A stretch of DNA of 64,000 nucleotides, taken from the NCBI GenBank assembly GCA_958510825.1, contig OY294048.1, positions 29,291,026 through 29,355,025 of the forward strand. The letters are read 5' to 3'. The DNA is from Brachypterus glaber. Taxonomy: Eukaryota > Arthropoda > Insecta > Coleoptera > Kateretidae. A program made the position numbers and the translations under genes. Below the pieces are notes generated by a model. The model did no database searches. It saw only the letters and a list, made by a program, of their open reading frames with translations, and had not been told where the DNA came from. This document shows positions 24,401 to 36,194 of the stretch, piece by piece. Position 1 is the first letter of the stretch, and every line of letters begins with the position of its first letter.

Positions 24401-24442
24401 AACCCTGAGGATGTTTATAAAGAATAAACGAAACTGTCGGTT
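24401..24442 (+). ncRNA. Hammerhead-like motif (HHR-3), reduced stem I
   Basis: AACC (24401-24404) | CUGAGGA (24405-24411) | U | GUUUAU/AUAAAC stem II (24413-24418, 24424-24429) | GAAA (24430-24433) | C-U-G | UC, with GUC ending at 24438 | GGUU (24439-24442). AACC pairs with GGUU as inner stem I, and stem III is A-U plus C-G. The extra U after the core and the lack of a clear outer stem I make it weaker than HHR-1 and HHR-2. CTGARGATG followed by CGAAAC is a common look in Penelope-like element ends. Confidence 0.5.
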
Positions 24443-24768
24443 TAGTTAACAAAGTATTTGGCGTTGTTTTCTTTTTGGCCCATATCCCACAACTCAAACA
24501 ATTTTATAAAATAAATGAAGTGAGTACGAACTTAGGTTAACTGCCGATGGTCGCAACCACATGCTCCACAGGAAAGGGGAGTGATAAGCGGCTTAGTTGT
24601 GTAGAAGTTATGTTAGTTTAGAATTTTAATAAATAAAACATAAAAGGTACCTAAGGTACCTTAGTTCTCAGTTGAATGAAAAGTAGCTAATTAGATAATA
24701 TTAATATGATCTAGTATATTAAATCTTCAAAGTCTCAGCTGAATACAGTTTTTTTACTATTCGAAGGT

Positions 24769-24919
24769 GGGACATCACTTAAAATATAAAAAATGATACT
24801 TAAACAACTCTTAAACTCGAAACCTCTATCCTGGCTCCACATTGAAGTGGAGCCAGAACAGAATGTTCGAGTTTAAGAGTTGTTTAAGTATAATTTTTTA
24901 TATTCTAAGTAATGTCTCC
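24769..24919. repeat. Long hairpin, about 72-bp arms, 6-nt loop
   Basis: Arms 24769-24840 and 24847-24919. CTGGCTCCAC and GTGGAGCCAG close the loop, an internal mismatch patch follows, then ATACTTAAACAACTCTTAAA pairs perfectly. It could be a MITE relic or a source of hairpin small RNA. No host gene surrounds it. Confidence 0.85.
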
Positions 24920-25034
24920 AAATGGAGAGATAAACTATTATTATATATATAGTATTCAGAAATGCAAAAAATCAGTACCTAAGTTTAGTACAATGCAAAG
25001 CAGCTTACATAATATATATTTATTTATTTTTGAA

Positions 25035-26130
25035 TATCGGGTGTCCCAACTCTATTTGCCCAGCAATTTCTCGTAAAGTAAAAGAGATAATCAATTTCTG
25101 AGAAAACCTTCTTAAATAAGACAACTTAAACTTCTTTTAGCATATATTTTATACTTTCAGCTCTTGAAATGTGGGCAGGGAGGCATAGAGGGACATTTTT
25201 TTAATGAAAGGGGGGGATGTATGATTATTTATTTTAAAGCCTATAAAATTATCCATTTAACTATATATTTTTTTATTTTTTTAAACATTTTTTTTTTGGG
25301 TTTAAAATAGGATTGAAAATGGGTATTTTTGTCAAAATTTCTCTAAAATATAAAACAATTTTTTAAAAATTACTAATTTCATGACGAAAAAACTGAAATT
25401 ATTTTTTTAAACTAACATTAATTGACATAAATAAAAATTTACAAAAAAAAAAATTTAAAATTGCATTTTTAGCAAAAAATATTAAAAAATCAAAACCTTA
25501 AAAAAATTGTTTAAAAAAATATACAGTCTAATAGAGAATTTTATTTGCTTTAAAATGATGTATCACACGACCCCTCTTTTTATTTAAAAAAGATCCCCCC
25601 ATGCACCCTGTCCATATTTTAAGAGCTGAAAGTATCAAATATAGGGTAAGTTGTCTAATGGAGCTCTCTACAACTAGAATTATGAAACAAAAGACGTCTA
25701 CCCTATCTCTATCTCATTTGTGCTACACATTCCAGCCAACCAAATAAATACTGTATTTGTTTTTCATACAAAAAATACAGTATTTATTTGGTTGGCCAGA
25801 AAGTGTATCACTGAGCGGCAGGAACGAACATAGCTAATGTGAATCTGTAGAATAAGATAATTCTACTAAAATTTAGATGGCGTCAGTAATTTCTTTAATA
25901 AAAATAAAAAGTAAATATTGTATTTGTTTAACAAAGAACAAATACAGAATTTGTTTGGTTGGGTGGAAGTGGGAGTGTATGTATGTCTTCTATCCTTTTT
26001 GTGTAGAACTTTTGTCCCTGTCTAATCTAACGGGAGAAAACGCCATTTAAGATCGTTTTCGTAGAATTTGAATATCTCTTTTATCTTTCGAGAAAATCGC
26101 TGCCCAAATAGAGTTGAGACACCCGGTATA
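25035..26130. mobile_element. CCGGGTGTCCC-family foldback element
   Basis: The termini TATCGGGTGTCCCAACTC and GAGTTGAGACACCCGGTATA are inverted, and the TIRs extend through CTCTATTTGCCCAGC. Inside are two loop-poor hairpins (25726-25807, about 25905-25985), each with ACCAAATAAATACTGTATTT-like arms. Positions 25655-26055 recur in reverse at 51990-52410. No transposase seen. Confidence 0.75.
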
Positions 26131-26589
26131 ATATTATATATTTGGCGTAATAGACAATGGCCTATATGGAATTCCTAACTGTAATACAGATTACGTAACT
26201 TTTGCTTATACCAGTTACGCCATGAAGTTATCAGTAGTACAAAGCAAAAGTGAATCCCGATGTCTGTAATTTTAGTGCACAATTCTATCTGAACAAATTA
26301 CATGGTGCATTGGAATACAGTCTTACTAGCATGTCATGCGAGTACATAAATGCGACTCATATAAGATTACTACTGAAGACTTTGGAAACCTTATACAGTA
26401 CACTGCAGTGTGAAATTTTCGGAATGAATAAATTCTATAACTCAGAAAATAATAACTTTTAGAAAAATTCATCAGACAAGTCGATTTTTATTCTTAGTGG
26501 GACATCTTTTGATTTGATTCCCATAACCTTCCGCCGTCAAGGGGCCCAGGCTTTAAATTTTTAAATAAGACTATATGTAAAGTTATTCC

Positions 26590-27010
26590 TTATTTGAAAG
26601 TTTTTTTTATTTTAGTTTAAATAGTATTTTGTTTTTAAAAAATAGACCAGCGTTTCTCGAGTTATTCGTCAATTGCTTCGTTTAAATTTTCATCTTTGAC
26701 AATCTACAGCTCGATTGGCCAGTTGATTGGAAGACGACATTTGACCTGTATTTATACGAACTTTTTGTATTAGTTTTTGACGTGGTATCAAACTACAGCA
26801 ACAAACAAACAAAGCAAACGCATTTCTGTTTCTCATTTTTTTTTAATAATAAATCAAAAAAAAAAAAGAAAACTAAAAAATAATACAAAAAGTTCTTATG
26901 AACATTGGTCAAATATCCTCTTCCAAGGGAGTAAGGTATCAATTTGAAAGAAATACAAGCCGAAAAACTTTAAATCAAAAAAAAAATCCAATTTTTAAAA
27001 ACAAAATATT
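26590..27010. repeat. Foldback repeat
   Basis: Inverted pairs: 26740-26780 (AACTTTTTGTATTAGTTTT) with 26875-26930, and TATTTTGTTTTTAAAAAATA near 26625 with its complement near 26990. No coding sequence. Confidence 0.6.
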
Positions 27011-27533
27011 TTTGAAACCGATTGAAAAAAACAAACTCTTTCCCTAATAGGCAGGAAGAGCCTTATTTCCGTTAAAAAAATTCTTCTCTACAACCAAACT
27101 CTTAGAAGCTAGTACTCCTCTAGGGAGCCCTAACCTGGAATTTTAAAATTATAAAAAAAAATTTCATCCAAACTTCAGGCTTTCAAAATAAGGTATTCCC
27201 AAAGTGCCTCAGTTCACAAAGATCTTGACATACACCCACTAAAAACGAAATACATCCGCCATAGCAAGTTTTTATCCATGATAAACCAGATCACTCAAAT
27301 TCCCTCATTTTAAATTTTCGATTACGATCACCAAATTTCCACCACCAACAAAAAGATTAAAATGTTTTCAAGCAGTAATGGTGCCCATGATGCATCCCAA
27401 TGGATCTAGCATCAGTGAGCTATACATACAGATAATAAAACAATTACTAGCTTTATTTTAAATAAAGAAACCCAATAATAACCCATACGTGGTTTTTACT
27501 TTACATATTGGACAATTATTTATTTTACCCACT
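27011..27533. other. Spacer without recognised gene
   Basis: AT-rich. Nothing supported. Confidence 0.5.
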
Positions 27534-27733
27534 CAGTTGTCACTTGACAAATTATTTTCTTGTGGACGTCAGTGTCAGTGTTGTGGGGTATGACATACCC
27601 CAACCCAGATAACACCAACAATAAAATCAAAATCAGTTGTCACTTATCAAATTATATTCTTGTGGACGTCAGTGTCAGTGTTGTGTGGTATGAAATACCC
27701 CAACCCAGATAACACCAACAATAAAATCAAAAT
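27534..27733 (+). repeat. Two tandem 100-bp units
   Basis: Units 27534-27633 and 27634-27733 are nearly identical. Each carries GTGGACGTCAGTGTCAGTGT and a hairpin GGGGTATGACATACCCC (variant in the second). The same hairpin motif recurs at about 27841 and 29177. Confidence 0.9.
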
Positions 27734-28271
27734 TAGTGAGGTATGCGAGTTCTTGCTCCCAGTAGCAGAGACTCCGCAATGCGGTCAAGTTGTGTCCTGC
27801 TCTCTATTTAGCGTAAGTCACTTGTCAGCTCCTTTCGGTTGGGGTATGGCATACCCCAGAACACTGATTACGTTTTTTTTTTAAGGTAAAACATTTAACT
27901 GCCGGTATTTTTTCGATTATATTTTGTCCTAGGAGAAAGCTTTTTTAGTAAAATGTCTTTTAGTGGGCTTTCTAAGTCATCATCATGGTTTTTTTTATTT
28001 TATGTATTTACTATTTAATTGATGAAAAAATAGGCTTTAGATTACTTTTGGGTTGTATTTTTTTTTGTTTTAGTCAGATTATGACTAAGTGTTTTTAATT
28101 TTTGAATTTTACATTATTTTGGTTAACTGTTATTATTTTTTCAATAAAGTTTATGATAAAATTTTTATTGTTATATTTTATTAGGGTATATTAACTTAAC
28201 AAAAATTAGTACGCCAAATTGTTCTTATTTAATCAAGTCTAATAATAAATCATTACATCAGGTAACCTCTA

Positions 28272-28824
28272 CAATTTTTAGGTGTACACATAGACAACAA
28301 CTTGGATTGGAATGTTCATGTTGATTGTGCGGAACACTACCTTCAAGTTGTTATGCTTTATACAGATTAAATAAAATTTGTGGTATTGATGTTTTAATTA
28401 TGTATAACTCAGTATAACGTCAAACATTAGGTACCTATGGTTTAATTTTTTGAGGTTTTCCAGTCATTCTTAAAGAGTTTTTAAAATGCATAAAAAAGCG
28501 ATAAGAAATATAGTTGGTGTATCTAGACATACCTCGTATAGAAATTTATTCCGACAACTTAGAATATTGCCACTAGCATGTTTATATATCTATGAGATCC
28601 TAACATATATTAAAGGTAATTTACATACTTTTGAACAATATAAAACATTTTATAAATTTAACACTAGGTGCTACCGGGATATTGTAATCCTGAAAAATAG
28701 ATTAACACTCAGGGAGCAAAATCCCAGATATATAGGTAGCAAATTATATAACCTATTGCCAATGAATATTAAATTTATAGACAATTTTAATGTTTTTCGC
28801 TTAAAGTTAAAGCAATATCTATAA
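28272..28824 (+). pseudogene. CR1/Jockey-type ORF2 C-terminal fragment, frameshifted
   Basis: The start encodes QFLGVHIDNNLDWNVHVD (28272 onward), the block that follows the RT domain in CR1-like ORF2 proteins and closely parallels FLGVHIDNGLLWEKH in the intact element at 36 kb. After disruptions, an open frame from 28486 to a stop at 28824 encodes the conserved tail (KKAIRNIVGVSRHTSYRNLF, then an RILPL motif). The RT, endonuclease and ORF1 are missing, as expected for a 5'-truncated copy made by target-primed reverse transcription. An AT-rich 3' tail ends near 29030. Divergence from the 36-kb element suggests a different family. Dead. Confidence 0.8.
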
Positions 28825-29030
28825 GAACAAGCTTTTTATGAAGTTCAAGAGTATATAGATGCCAATACTTACAGAGTCTATCAGTAGATGTTATACTTTT
28901 AGTTTTATTATTCTTAATTATTTGTTCTTGTGTAATATTTAGTTATTATAATTTTTTAATTTAATATTATATTGTATTAACTTGTTCCACATCTTTGTAA
29001 GGTATTTTGAACAATAAATTATTTTTATTC

Positions 29031-29800
29031 TTAACCGCTCTACTGCCGGCTTAACGCCCTATACTTTAAAAAGTGCGATTGGGCAGCATCGGTAATACGA
29101 ATCATAACTAAAATATATTAAACTGGAAAACAATTCAAAATTTTGATTTTTTTTCTAAATGTAGGACTTTTCTTGTTCGGGTATGTCATACCCCACAACG
29201 CTTACCGTGTGATTTTTTTCCACCACACTGACGGGGGGTTAAAATTTTTAATAAAAATACGCAACCCAAAAATACGTATGAATATTTATTGGATAAAACT
29301 TTGTATGTCACTCGTGAGCAAAATAATATTTCCCCCTGTAAAATTAACCCACTCTACCTTCAGCCTCGTGGCCCACGAGTTGTGGGTTAATTTTTTCATG
29401 GGCATAATCCTAGTTTTCTCTCTCGTAACATAAATAACTACTACCTAGTGCTCTAGACTATAGCCTCTAGTTTGAACAAAATCTAAAATAATTAAATAAG
29501 TAAAAACTATGATGATCTTTATTCCAAATTATCTAAATTAATCTCATATTATCTGATTTTAAACTAATTTTAAGGAACTACTTCTTTTTTATTTACGTCT
29601 TCCATTATAATGGATAATTATCCACAGTTTCACGTCGATTTTAATCTCATTTTGATAAATAGTCCAGGCAAGTTGGAGCTAAAAAATAATTTAAAAGTAA
29701 AGCAATTCATTAATAAGGTAAAGTCAAGTAAGTGGGCCACGCCTGGGGTTGGACTTCCTATGCCTTTCAATAAATATACCAAAAAAAAACTACAATGTAA
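29031..29800. other. Spacer with a repeated GGGTATGTCATACCCC hairpin
   Basis: The hairpin at about 29177 and the following CAACGCTTACCGTGTG resemble sequence after 27841. A plus-strand frame at 29610-29891 runs into the palindrome and is not recognised as a gene. Confidence 0.5.
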
Positions 29801-29805
29801 TTTTT

Positions 29806-30184
29806 ACCATAAAAAAATATTATCTCTCCAAAATTTAAATTTTTTGTGTATTAAACAAACATTACAGCGACAATTGTTTCTACTTTTTTAACATAAAGTA
29901 ATTTTCAAGTTTTTAAATATATAAACAAATTAACTTGATTACACATTATTAATTAATAATTAACATAAAGTCATTTTCAAGATTTTAAATATATTAACAA
30001 ATTAACTTTAGTACACATTATTAATTAATAATAATGTGTACTCAAGTTAATTTGTTTATATATAATAAAAAACTTGAAAATTACTTTATGTTAAAAAAGT
30101 CGAAACAATTCACAAGTCACTGTAATGTTTGTTTAATACACAATAAATTTAAATTTTGGAGAGATAACATTTTTTCTATGGTTT
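29806..30184. repeat. Palindrome with duplicated inner segment
   Basis: The arm 29806-29955 is inverted at about 30030-30184 (TTATCTCTCCAAAATTTAAA with its complement). The inner block AACATAAAGTAATTTTCAAG is also directly duplicated near 29960-30010. Confidence 0.8.
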
Positions 30185-30189
30185 ATTTA

Positions 30190-31010
30190 AATCAACTCCA
30201 ATATGAGTAAGGATCAAGAATTTCTTAATTTAAAAAAATTACGTTTAACTTCAGTTATTTCTTAGCTATGTATCTCGTTACTTTTTGATTTTAACCACTG
30301 TTTTAACAATTATAATAACCTATGATAGTTTGGCCCGTTTTTCTAGATAAAAAGTAAACAGATAGGGGAAAATACCCATGAGCGGGATATATTATTGAAT
30401 GGACAGTGCCTGTTAACATGTTAACGAGCTATGCTTCTTAATTTTTGGTGTTTCTTACCATCCTTAGATCGCCCCAGTTCAGGTCAGTTTTATCAAGTCA
30501 AAAGTTATTTTTTAAAATAATTTTAAAATGGTTATTGCGTTTTCCAAATACCAAAAATATTAAAAAAAATTGAAAAACTATCTTAACAATTTTTTTTTAA
30601 TCTTTGTGAAAAACGAAAAATTTTAGAAAGAAAAATTTTCAAAAAAAATTTTTATTTTTTTTTATTTTTTTGCAAAAAACAAAAATTTTAGAAAAAAAAT
30701 AAAATTAAAAGAAAACTAGGTACATTTTTTTATTTTCTGTCTGCGAAAAACGAAAAAAATTTTAAAATTACATTTTTTGTTTTTTTTTTTAAGTGTTTGT
30801 TTTTGTGGGAATTACTTGATTGGACTTAATTACCAGTATTCGGCGTAAACTTAGTTATGACTCATCAACGTTGAAAATAAACACAGAAACATAGGCTTAC
30901 GGAATAATTTTGCGGAGCTATAAGGGAAATATTTATAAATCGAAACATTTGATGACTAATTTGTTACCCACAACAATATTAACTATACATATTAACTATA
31001 CATACGTATA
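30190..31010. other. AT-rich spacer with A/T homopolymer blocks
   Basis: 30530-30800 is built of poly-A/T stretches punctuated by CGAAAAA and CAAAAAT. No gene seen. Confidence 0.6.
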
Positions 31011-32191
31011 TACAGGGTGTATTTGAAATAGGGTAGGAAATTTTAACAGGTGATTCTAGATGATAAAATATGACAAAAAGTTCCTATAAACATATGTCTA
31101 AAAATGCGTCATAAGGGAGCTACGCCTCTTTGAAATTGGCTAAAAAAAATCGGTTTTTATTTAATAACTCAGGAACCCTTTGAGATATGTTAACGAGTTT
31201 TTGCACGTGAATTAATCCTAATAAGGTCCATCTTTGTATGTCATTTTCACCTACTTATTTAAACCAGGGGTGTGCGAAACGGGGGGGCCTGATCAGTTTT
31301 TTGTCCCAAACTTTTTTCTGTGTAACTTTTTTTGCAATTTTATTTTTGAAATATGATTGCTCAGGTCAAAATACATAAAAAAGGTACTCTTGTTGTAATA
31401 CTGTAGGATTAACCGTTTTCGAGAAAAGTTCATTTGAAGGTGACATTCCACGGTTCGAGAACGAAAAATTAAATACTAAAATGTTGAAAACCAAAATTTT
31501 AATGATGCAATGTTATTCTACATCAAAAACTAAGAAAAAAAGTTTCCATACATGTAGGTCGAAAAAACGATTTTAAAGCTACCATAGCGCTTTAAAAATG
31601 GTGCATATTTAGGAGACCATAGCTCCATTAGGATTGATTTTTGGAAGTACCTGTATATGAGGTTTTTTTCTTAGTTTTTGATGTAGAATAACATTGCATC
31701 ATTAAAATTTTGGTTTTCAACATTTTAGTATTTAATTTTTCGTCCTCGAACCGTAGAATTTCACCTTCAAATTAATTTTTCTCGAAAACCGTTAATCCTA
31801 CAGTATTACAACAAGAGTACCTTTTTATGTATTTTGACCTGAGGAATCACATTTCAAAAATAAAATTGCAAAAAAGTTACACAGAAAAAAGTTTGGGACA
31901 AAAAACTGATAAGCCCTCCCCGTTTCGCACACCCCTGGTTGAAATAAGTACATGAAAATAACACATAAAAACGGGCCTTGGTAGGATTAGTTGACGTGCA
32001 AAACCTCGTTGATATATCTCAAAGGGTTCCTGAGTTATTAAATAAAAACCGATTTTTTTAGCCACTTTCAAAGGGGCGTAGCTCCCTTATGACGCATTTT
32101 TAGACATATGTTTATAGGAACTTTTTGTCATATTTTATGATGTAGAATCATCAGTTAAAATTTCCGACCCTATTTCAAAATACACCGTGTA
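31011..32191. mobile_element. Foldback element, ACAGGGT family, copy B
   Basis: It opens TACAGGGTGTATTTGAAATA and closes TTTCAAAATACACCGTGTA. The arms are about 400 bp or more and contain GTTCCTATAAACATATGTC and CGTTTTCGAGAAA. It is very similar to 55492-56662; a frame on its minus strand (31877-32071) has a near-identical counterpart at 55611-55805, which reflects shared repeat sequence and not a gene. Confidence 0.9.
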
Positions 32192-33434
32192 TATATTGGT
32201 GACATTCGATTTTTATCTTTTAAGAATACGAAAGTTTTTAATTTTTATTTGTCAATAACTTTTTCCCACATTACTCGTTTAAATGGAATCATTAAAAAAA
32301 ATCACGATAAAAAGATATAAAAATGTAAATATTTAAAACTTAGCCTCAACGCTAGAGTCGACGCAGCGCCTATGAGAATACTGGAAATTCGCAGACTACT
32401 GTTGATTACTGACTGGAATTTTTTGTCTATGACGTTTTTTGGCAATTTTGGGAAATTGGAAACTGCCGTATAATACTATTTTAGCTCTTCACGGAAAGAA
32501 ATTAGTGGGCTCTGCGCTATACATTATAAGATATTTGGTAACAGTGGCAAATTATAGTGATTTAAGCTATAGATTATAAGGGATACAATAACTAATAATG
32601 TTAAAAATAAATTGGAAACGATTATATATATTACAGACACGATTATATTTATTACAGGCACTATTATAAATTTACAGAAATTTTATTATATTATAAAATT
32701 TATTAGCACGGACAATAATTAAATCTATTTAAGCTATAAATGCCATACTATTTGTTATATTTTATTATTCACTAAACAATTAAAGTATTTCATATAAATT
32801 TTTACACTGACTGCCATAATTGTAAGAGAAAGCCTTGTATTTATATAATAAGCGATTATAATTTGCTTGGTATGTGTGTTATAGCGCTCCTAGCTATAAT
32901 TTTTTTTTCTTTGTTAAGCTGTAAATAGTATAATAATGTACAAATACCTTAGTATAATAAATAAAATTGCTATTCTTGTTCAGTATTGAATACTGTAACG
33001 AATAGTTATTCTTTTGCTTAGCTAAAAAAACAGCAAAGTAATTTTAGCATATTCAAATCGAATATAATATAGCTACCCTCTTACCGTGTTACCCTGTATA
33101 TAGCTATTCTGTTATAGCTCTATAAATAATATAACTAGCTGTGTCTAAAAATAAACAATGTTGTCTAAACAACACACAGAAAATATAGAATAATTATATG
33201 GTGAACCGGTGCATTAAACAAATAAACTATGCTGGTTATTAATGATATAATTATAGAGACTTTTTTCATAATTGAGTTGCTATTCAAATTAAAAGCATAT
33301 TTTATTAAAACGGTTTTTTTATTTACATAAAAGACAACCTATATTTTAAGATTATTATAACTTATAAGGAGTTCATTCCTCATATCATATTCCAAGAGGT
33401 CGGTATATTGTAAGACTATTATAACTTATAAGTC

Positions 33435-33613
33435 CATTCCAACGAACTAATAACTCTTCTTTCTAGAATACGCATACCATTAAAATAAAGTATCGCCAAC
33501 ATCTCGGTTTGTTTGTAAACAAATAGTAGGTATATTCAGGCCTGAACAATAACAATTACCAGTAACTGGTATTGTTGTCTCTGTTAGAACAAAGATGTGC
33601 GAGTAAGACGAAT
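33435..33613 (+). repeat. Repeat copy related to the MITE at 40573-40832
   Basis: Shares AACGAACTAATAACTCTTCT, TCTCGGTTTGTTTGTAAAC and AGGCCTGAACAATAACAATT with 40578-40742. It lacks the matching right TIR. Confidence 0.8.
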
Positions 33614-34584
33614 GGGTTGACGTGAAAACGCCGCATTGAGACAAATGTCACTTACTGCCCTTTACTTTAACAGGGCAGTATTGTACTGTAGGCTAAAAAA
33701 AATAATTCAAAAATCAAGCACTCCATTTAATTATAATTAAATTGAGTGCTTAAATAATTATTGATGGATCATGTACATAGACAAAATAACAAACTAGAAT
33801 GATTTTTGACCGTCTGCGCATACTTCTGAGTCCCTACTAAACGCGTCCTCCAGTTTGATTCTTAATGTCCAACATAAGTTAAAAAAATATATATTTTAAC
33901 ACTGTGTAACATTATTTTTTTTGTTAGAGATGTGACTTTTCATCTCACAATTTATTTTAGACAGTATTTTGAATATAAAAATATAATTCTTTGCACACAT
34001 CTCTAACATGAAACTTGAAGTTAACATAACCTCATTTCTTTATATTTTTGTTTTGAGTTTATATTTTTTGTTTTCTAGTTAAATCTAATTAGGTATATGC
34101 TTTTAGTTTTACGGTCAGTCGACTCACAAGACTATCTTTAGATCTCTTGTTAAATGACACTTTTTCTCTCATCGATTAAAGATTTACTGAAAACTAGGCT
34201 TCGAACAATAAAGTTACTTTTATCAAATTGCATGTTAATATTAGATATTTTTTTATTAAAGTAAATAAAATACATTGTACAGTGTTCATGAATTTAAGAG
34301 GTAGTTGTTTAATAGTACATAAAAATTTGGCAGCCTTTTAAAAAAAGTGTCCCATTCATGGGTATCTCCCCCTACTTAAGATTTTGATTGCCTTTTAAAG
34401 ATCTAGGATACTTTGTTACCGGTTTAGATAATGAACAGGAATCCTTTTTTTTTTGTATAGTAATGAATTTGGCTGTTTTTATTTTTTTCTCTTCCTATTC
34501 TTCAAGCGTTGCAAATAACCCACCTTCCTTCATTTAAATCACTTAAAACATGAACTAACCTAACCTTTATGAACGTAACAAGCC

Positions 34585-34665
34585 GCGCCCGGAGCGCGAG
34601 CCACATACCTATGGTTCCGTGCGCCCGGAGCGCGAGTCAGTTAACTATGGCTCCTTGCGCACGGG
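34585..34665 (+). repeat. CpG-rich short tandem repeat
   Basis: GCGCCCGGAGCGCGAG occurs twice about 44 bp apart, each followed by a CTATGG-TCC segment ending TGCGC. It is a small GC island in AT-rich DNA. Confidence 0.7.
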
Positions 34666-36096
34666 GTAGCAGTCACTGCGAAAATTATTTGTACCCATTA
34701 AACACTATTCAAAAAAAAGTCTACAACATAATATTTAATTAATTAATAATTAAAGGTTTTAAAACCTTTTTAAATTTTTTATTTTAAATATAAATTCTCA
34801 TTCTTACCTGCAGTGTAAATGTTTTACCAAACTTTTAAAAGAAGCCATTTTGGGCTGAAATTTCTATGCATAAGTATACCTAACGATAAGCATGTACATA
34901 TACATGTACATGTAATATACGTACAATTTGTTGTTGCAAATCGAATAACTACACTCATTTGTAAATACCGAACGCATTTACTTGTTTGTTGTTGTAATCT
35001 ATGCCAGTGGTTGGCGCATATAAAACTATTTATTGTTGTATTCTATACCGTAATTACGCTATTGATTACTATAGTGTTCTATTAGTGTAGTGTAATGTGT
35101 ACAATATGGAATAAAAATATGTTTTAAAACCTTGTTTATAACCGTAAAAATATTTCTATTTGCTACAAAATTAAGATGAAAGTTGAAATGTATATTATTT
35201 TTTGTTACATTTTATTCAAAAAATACGTGATACCTTTTTCCGCGTCATGTGATCTCATAAATCTTGTTCGAGTAACTTGATACTATAAATATTGAATTAA
35301 AAAGAACTCATGCAACGAGAAATTTTAGATGTAGATGATAAAAATATAACCTTAACAATATAAATGTTTCCTGCTGTTTGATTTAAAAAATTAAAATTTT
35401 TGGACTGAACCAGCCATCTTAAATGACCGAGAATACCTTCTTAAAAAAAAAAACTAAAAAAGTTTTTTTGTTTGTTAATTAATTATGACCGATTTTTTGT
35501 TGATAACTGGATTACTTATAATTATATGATAACGAAAATTAAACCGAAAGAAAGCCCATATAATTCTCTACAAAAAATTCATATGTATTTTTGAGATTCC
35601 TTTTAAAAATGGCCGTTTTTTTTGTCCAAACGATTAATAAATCATGAATTTAAAATCAATTTTTTTAATTAGTATAGGGCGTGTCAATTGAATGATTCTA
35701 TTAAATCCTACAATGTTCGATATAAAACCGATTATACCAGATAAAAGAGGATTTGATAAGGAATATTTATGTTCAAGTTGTCAGCGGCCAGCCTCATTAT
35801 GAATTATGAGCCCGATACTAATCTGGTTCTTTTTTTTTAATATAAGCTAATAATATTTTAGTGCACTAGCCAGTAAAAAAATACTGTTGCGGCAAAAGAA
35901 TACTTGTCCATATTATAGGTATCTGTATTAAACATACACAGAAAAAAGGATATCTTGAATCAAAGCAAAACTATCTTGAACCAAGGCCGCCATGGCTTTC
36001 GATATGTTCAACGCCATGACCGTCTTGGATCAAGCCCGCCGTGATCTTGACATTTAAGGCCCTAGATTTAAGGACATTTCCTTAATAAACTATTTA

Positions 36097-36130
36097 AAGT
36101 TTAGTTTAGTTGTTTAGTTTAGTTGTTTAT
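36097..36130 (-). repeat. 3'-terminal short tandem repeats of the CR1-like element
   Basis: TTTAGTTTAGTTG repeated on the plus strand, immediately outside the ORF2 stop and 3' UTR. Typical 3' end signature in place of poly(A). Confidence 0.65.
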
Positions 36131-36194
36131 TAATGTTAATAAGGCCTTACAATTGTCATACAAAAAATACATTTAAAAAATAAATAAATCACAT

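Larger units (their letters stand above)
32200..35930. other. Gene-poor AT-rich region
   Basis: No supported gene in 3.7 kb. Within it, 33435-33613 is a direct repeat of 40578-40742, and 34585-34660 holds CpG-rich short tandem repeats. Short frames such as 34819-35085 are low-complexity (VHIHVHV) and not credible. Confidence 0.55.

Noticed and set aside
26250..26462. 70-codon plus-strand frame
   Set aside because: No homology recognised, no ATG, follows directly after a transposon end.
31877..32071. Near-identical frames at 31877-32071 and 55611-55805
   Set aside because: They look conserved only because both lie in recent copies of one foldback family; each overlaps an arm and has no start codon or known domain.
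34819..35085. 88-codon frame with His/Val repeats
   Set aside because: Arises from an ACATGTACAT-type simple repeat; composition not protein-like.
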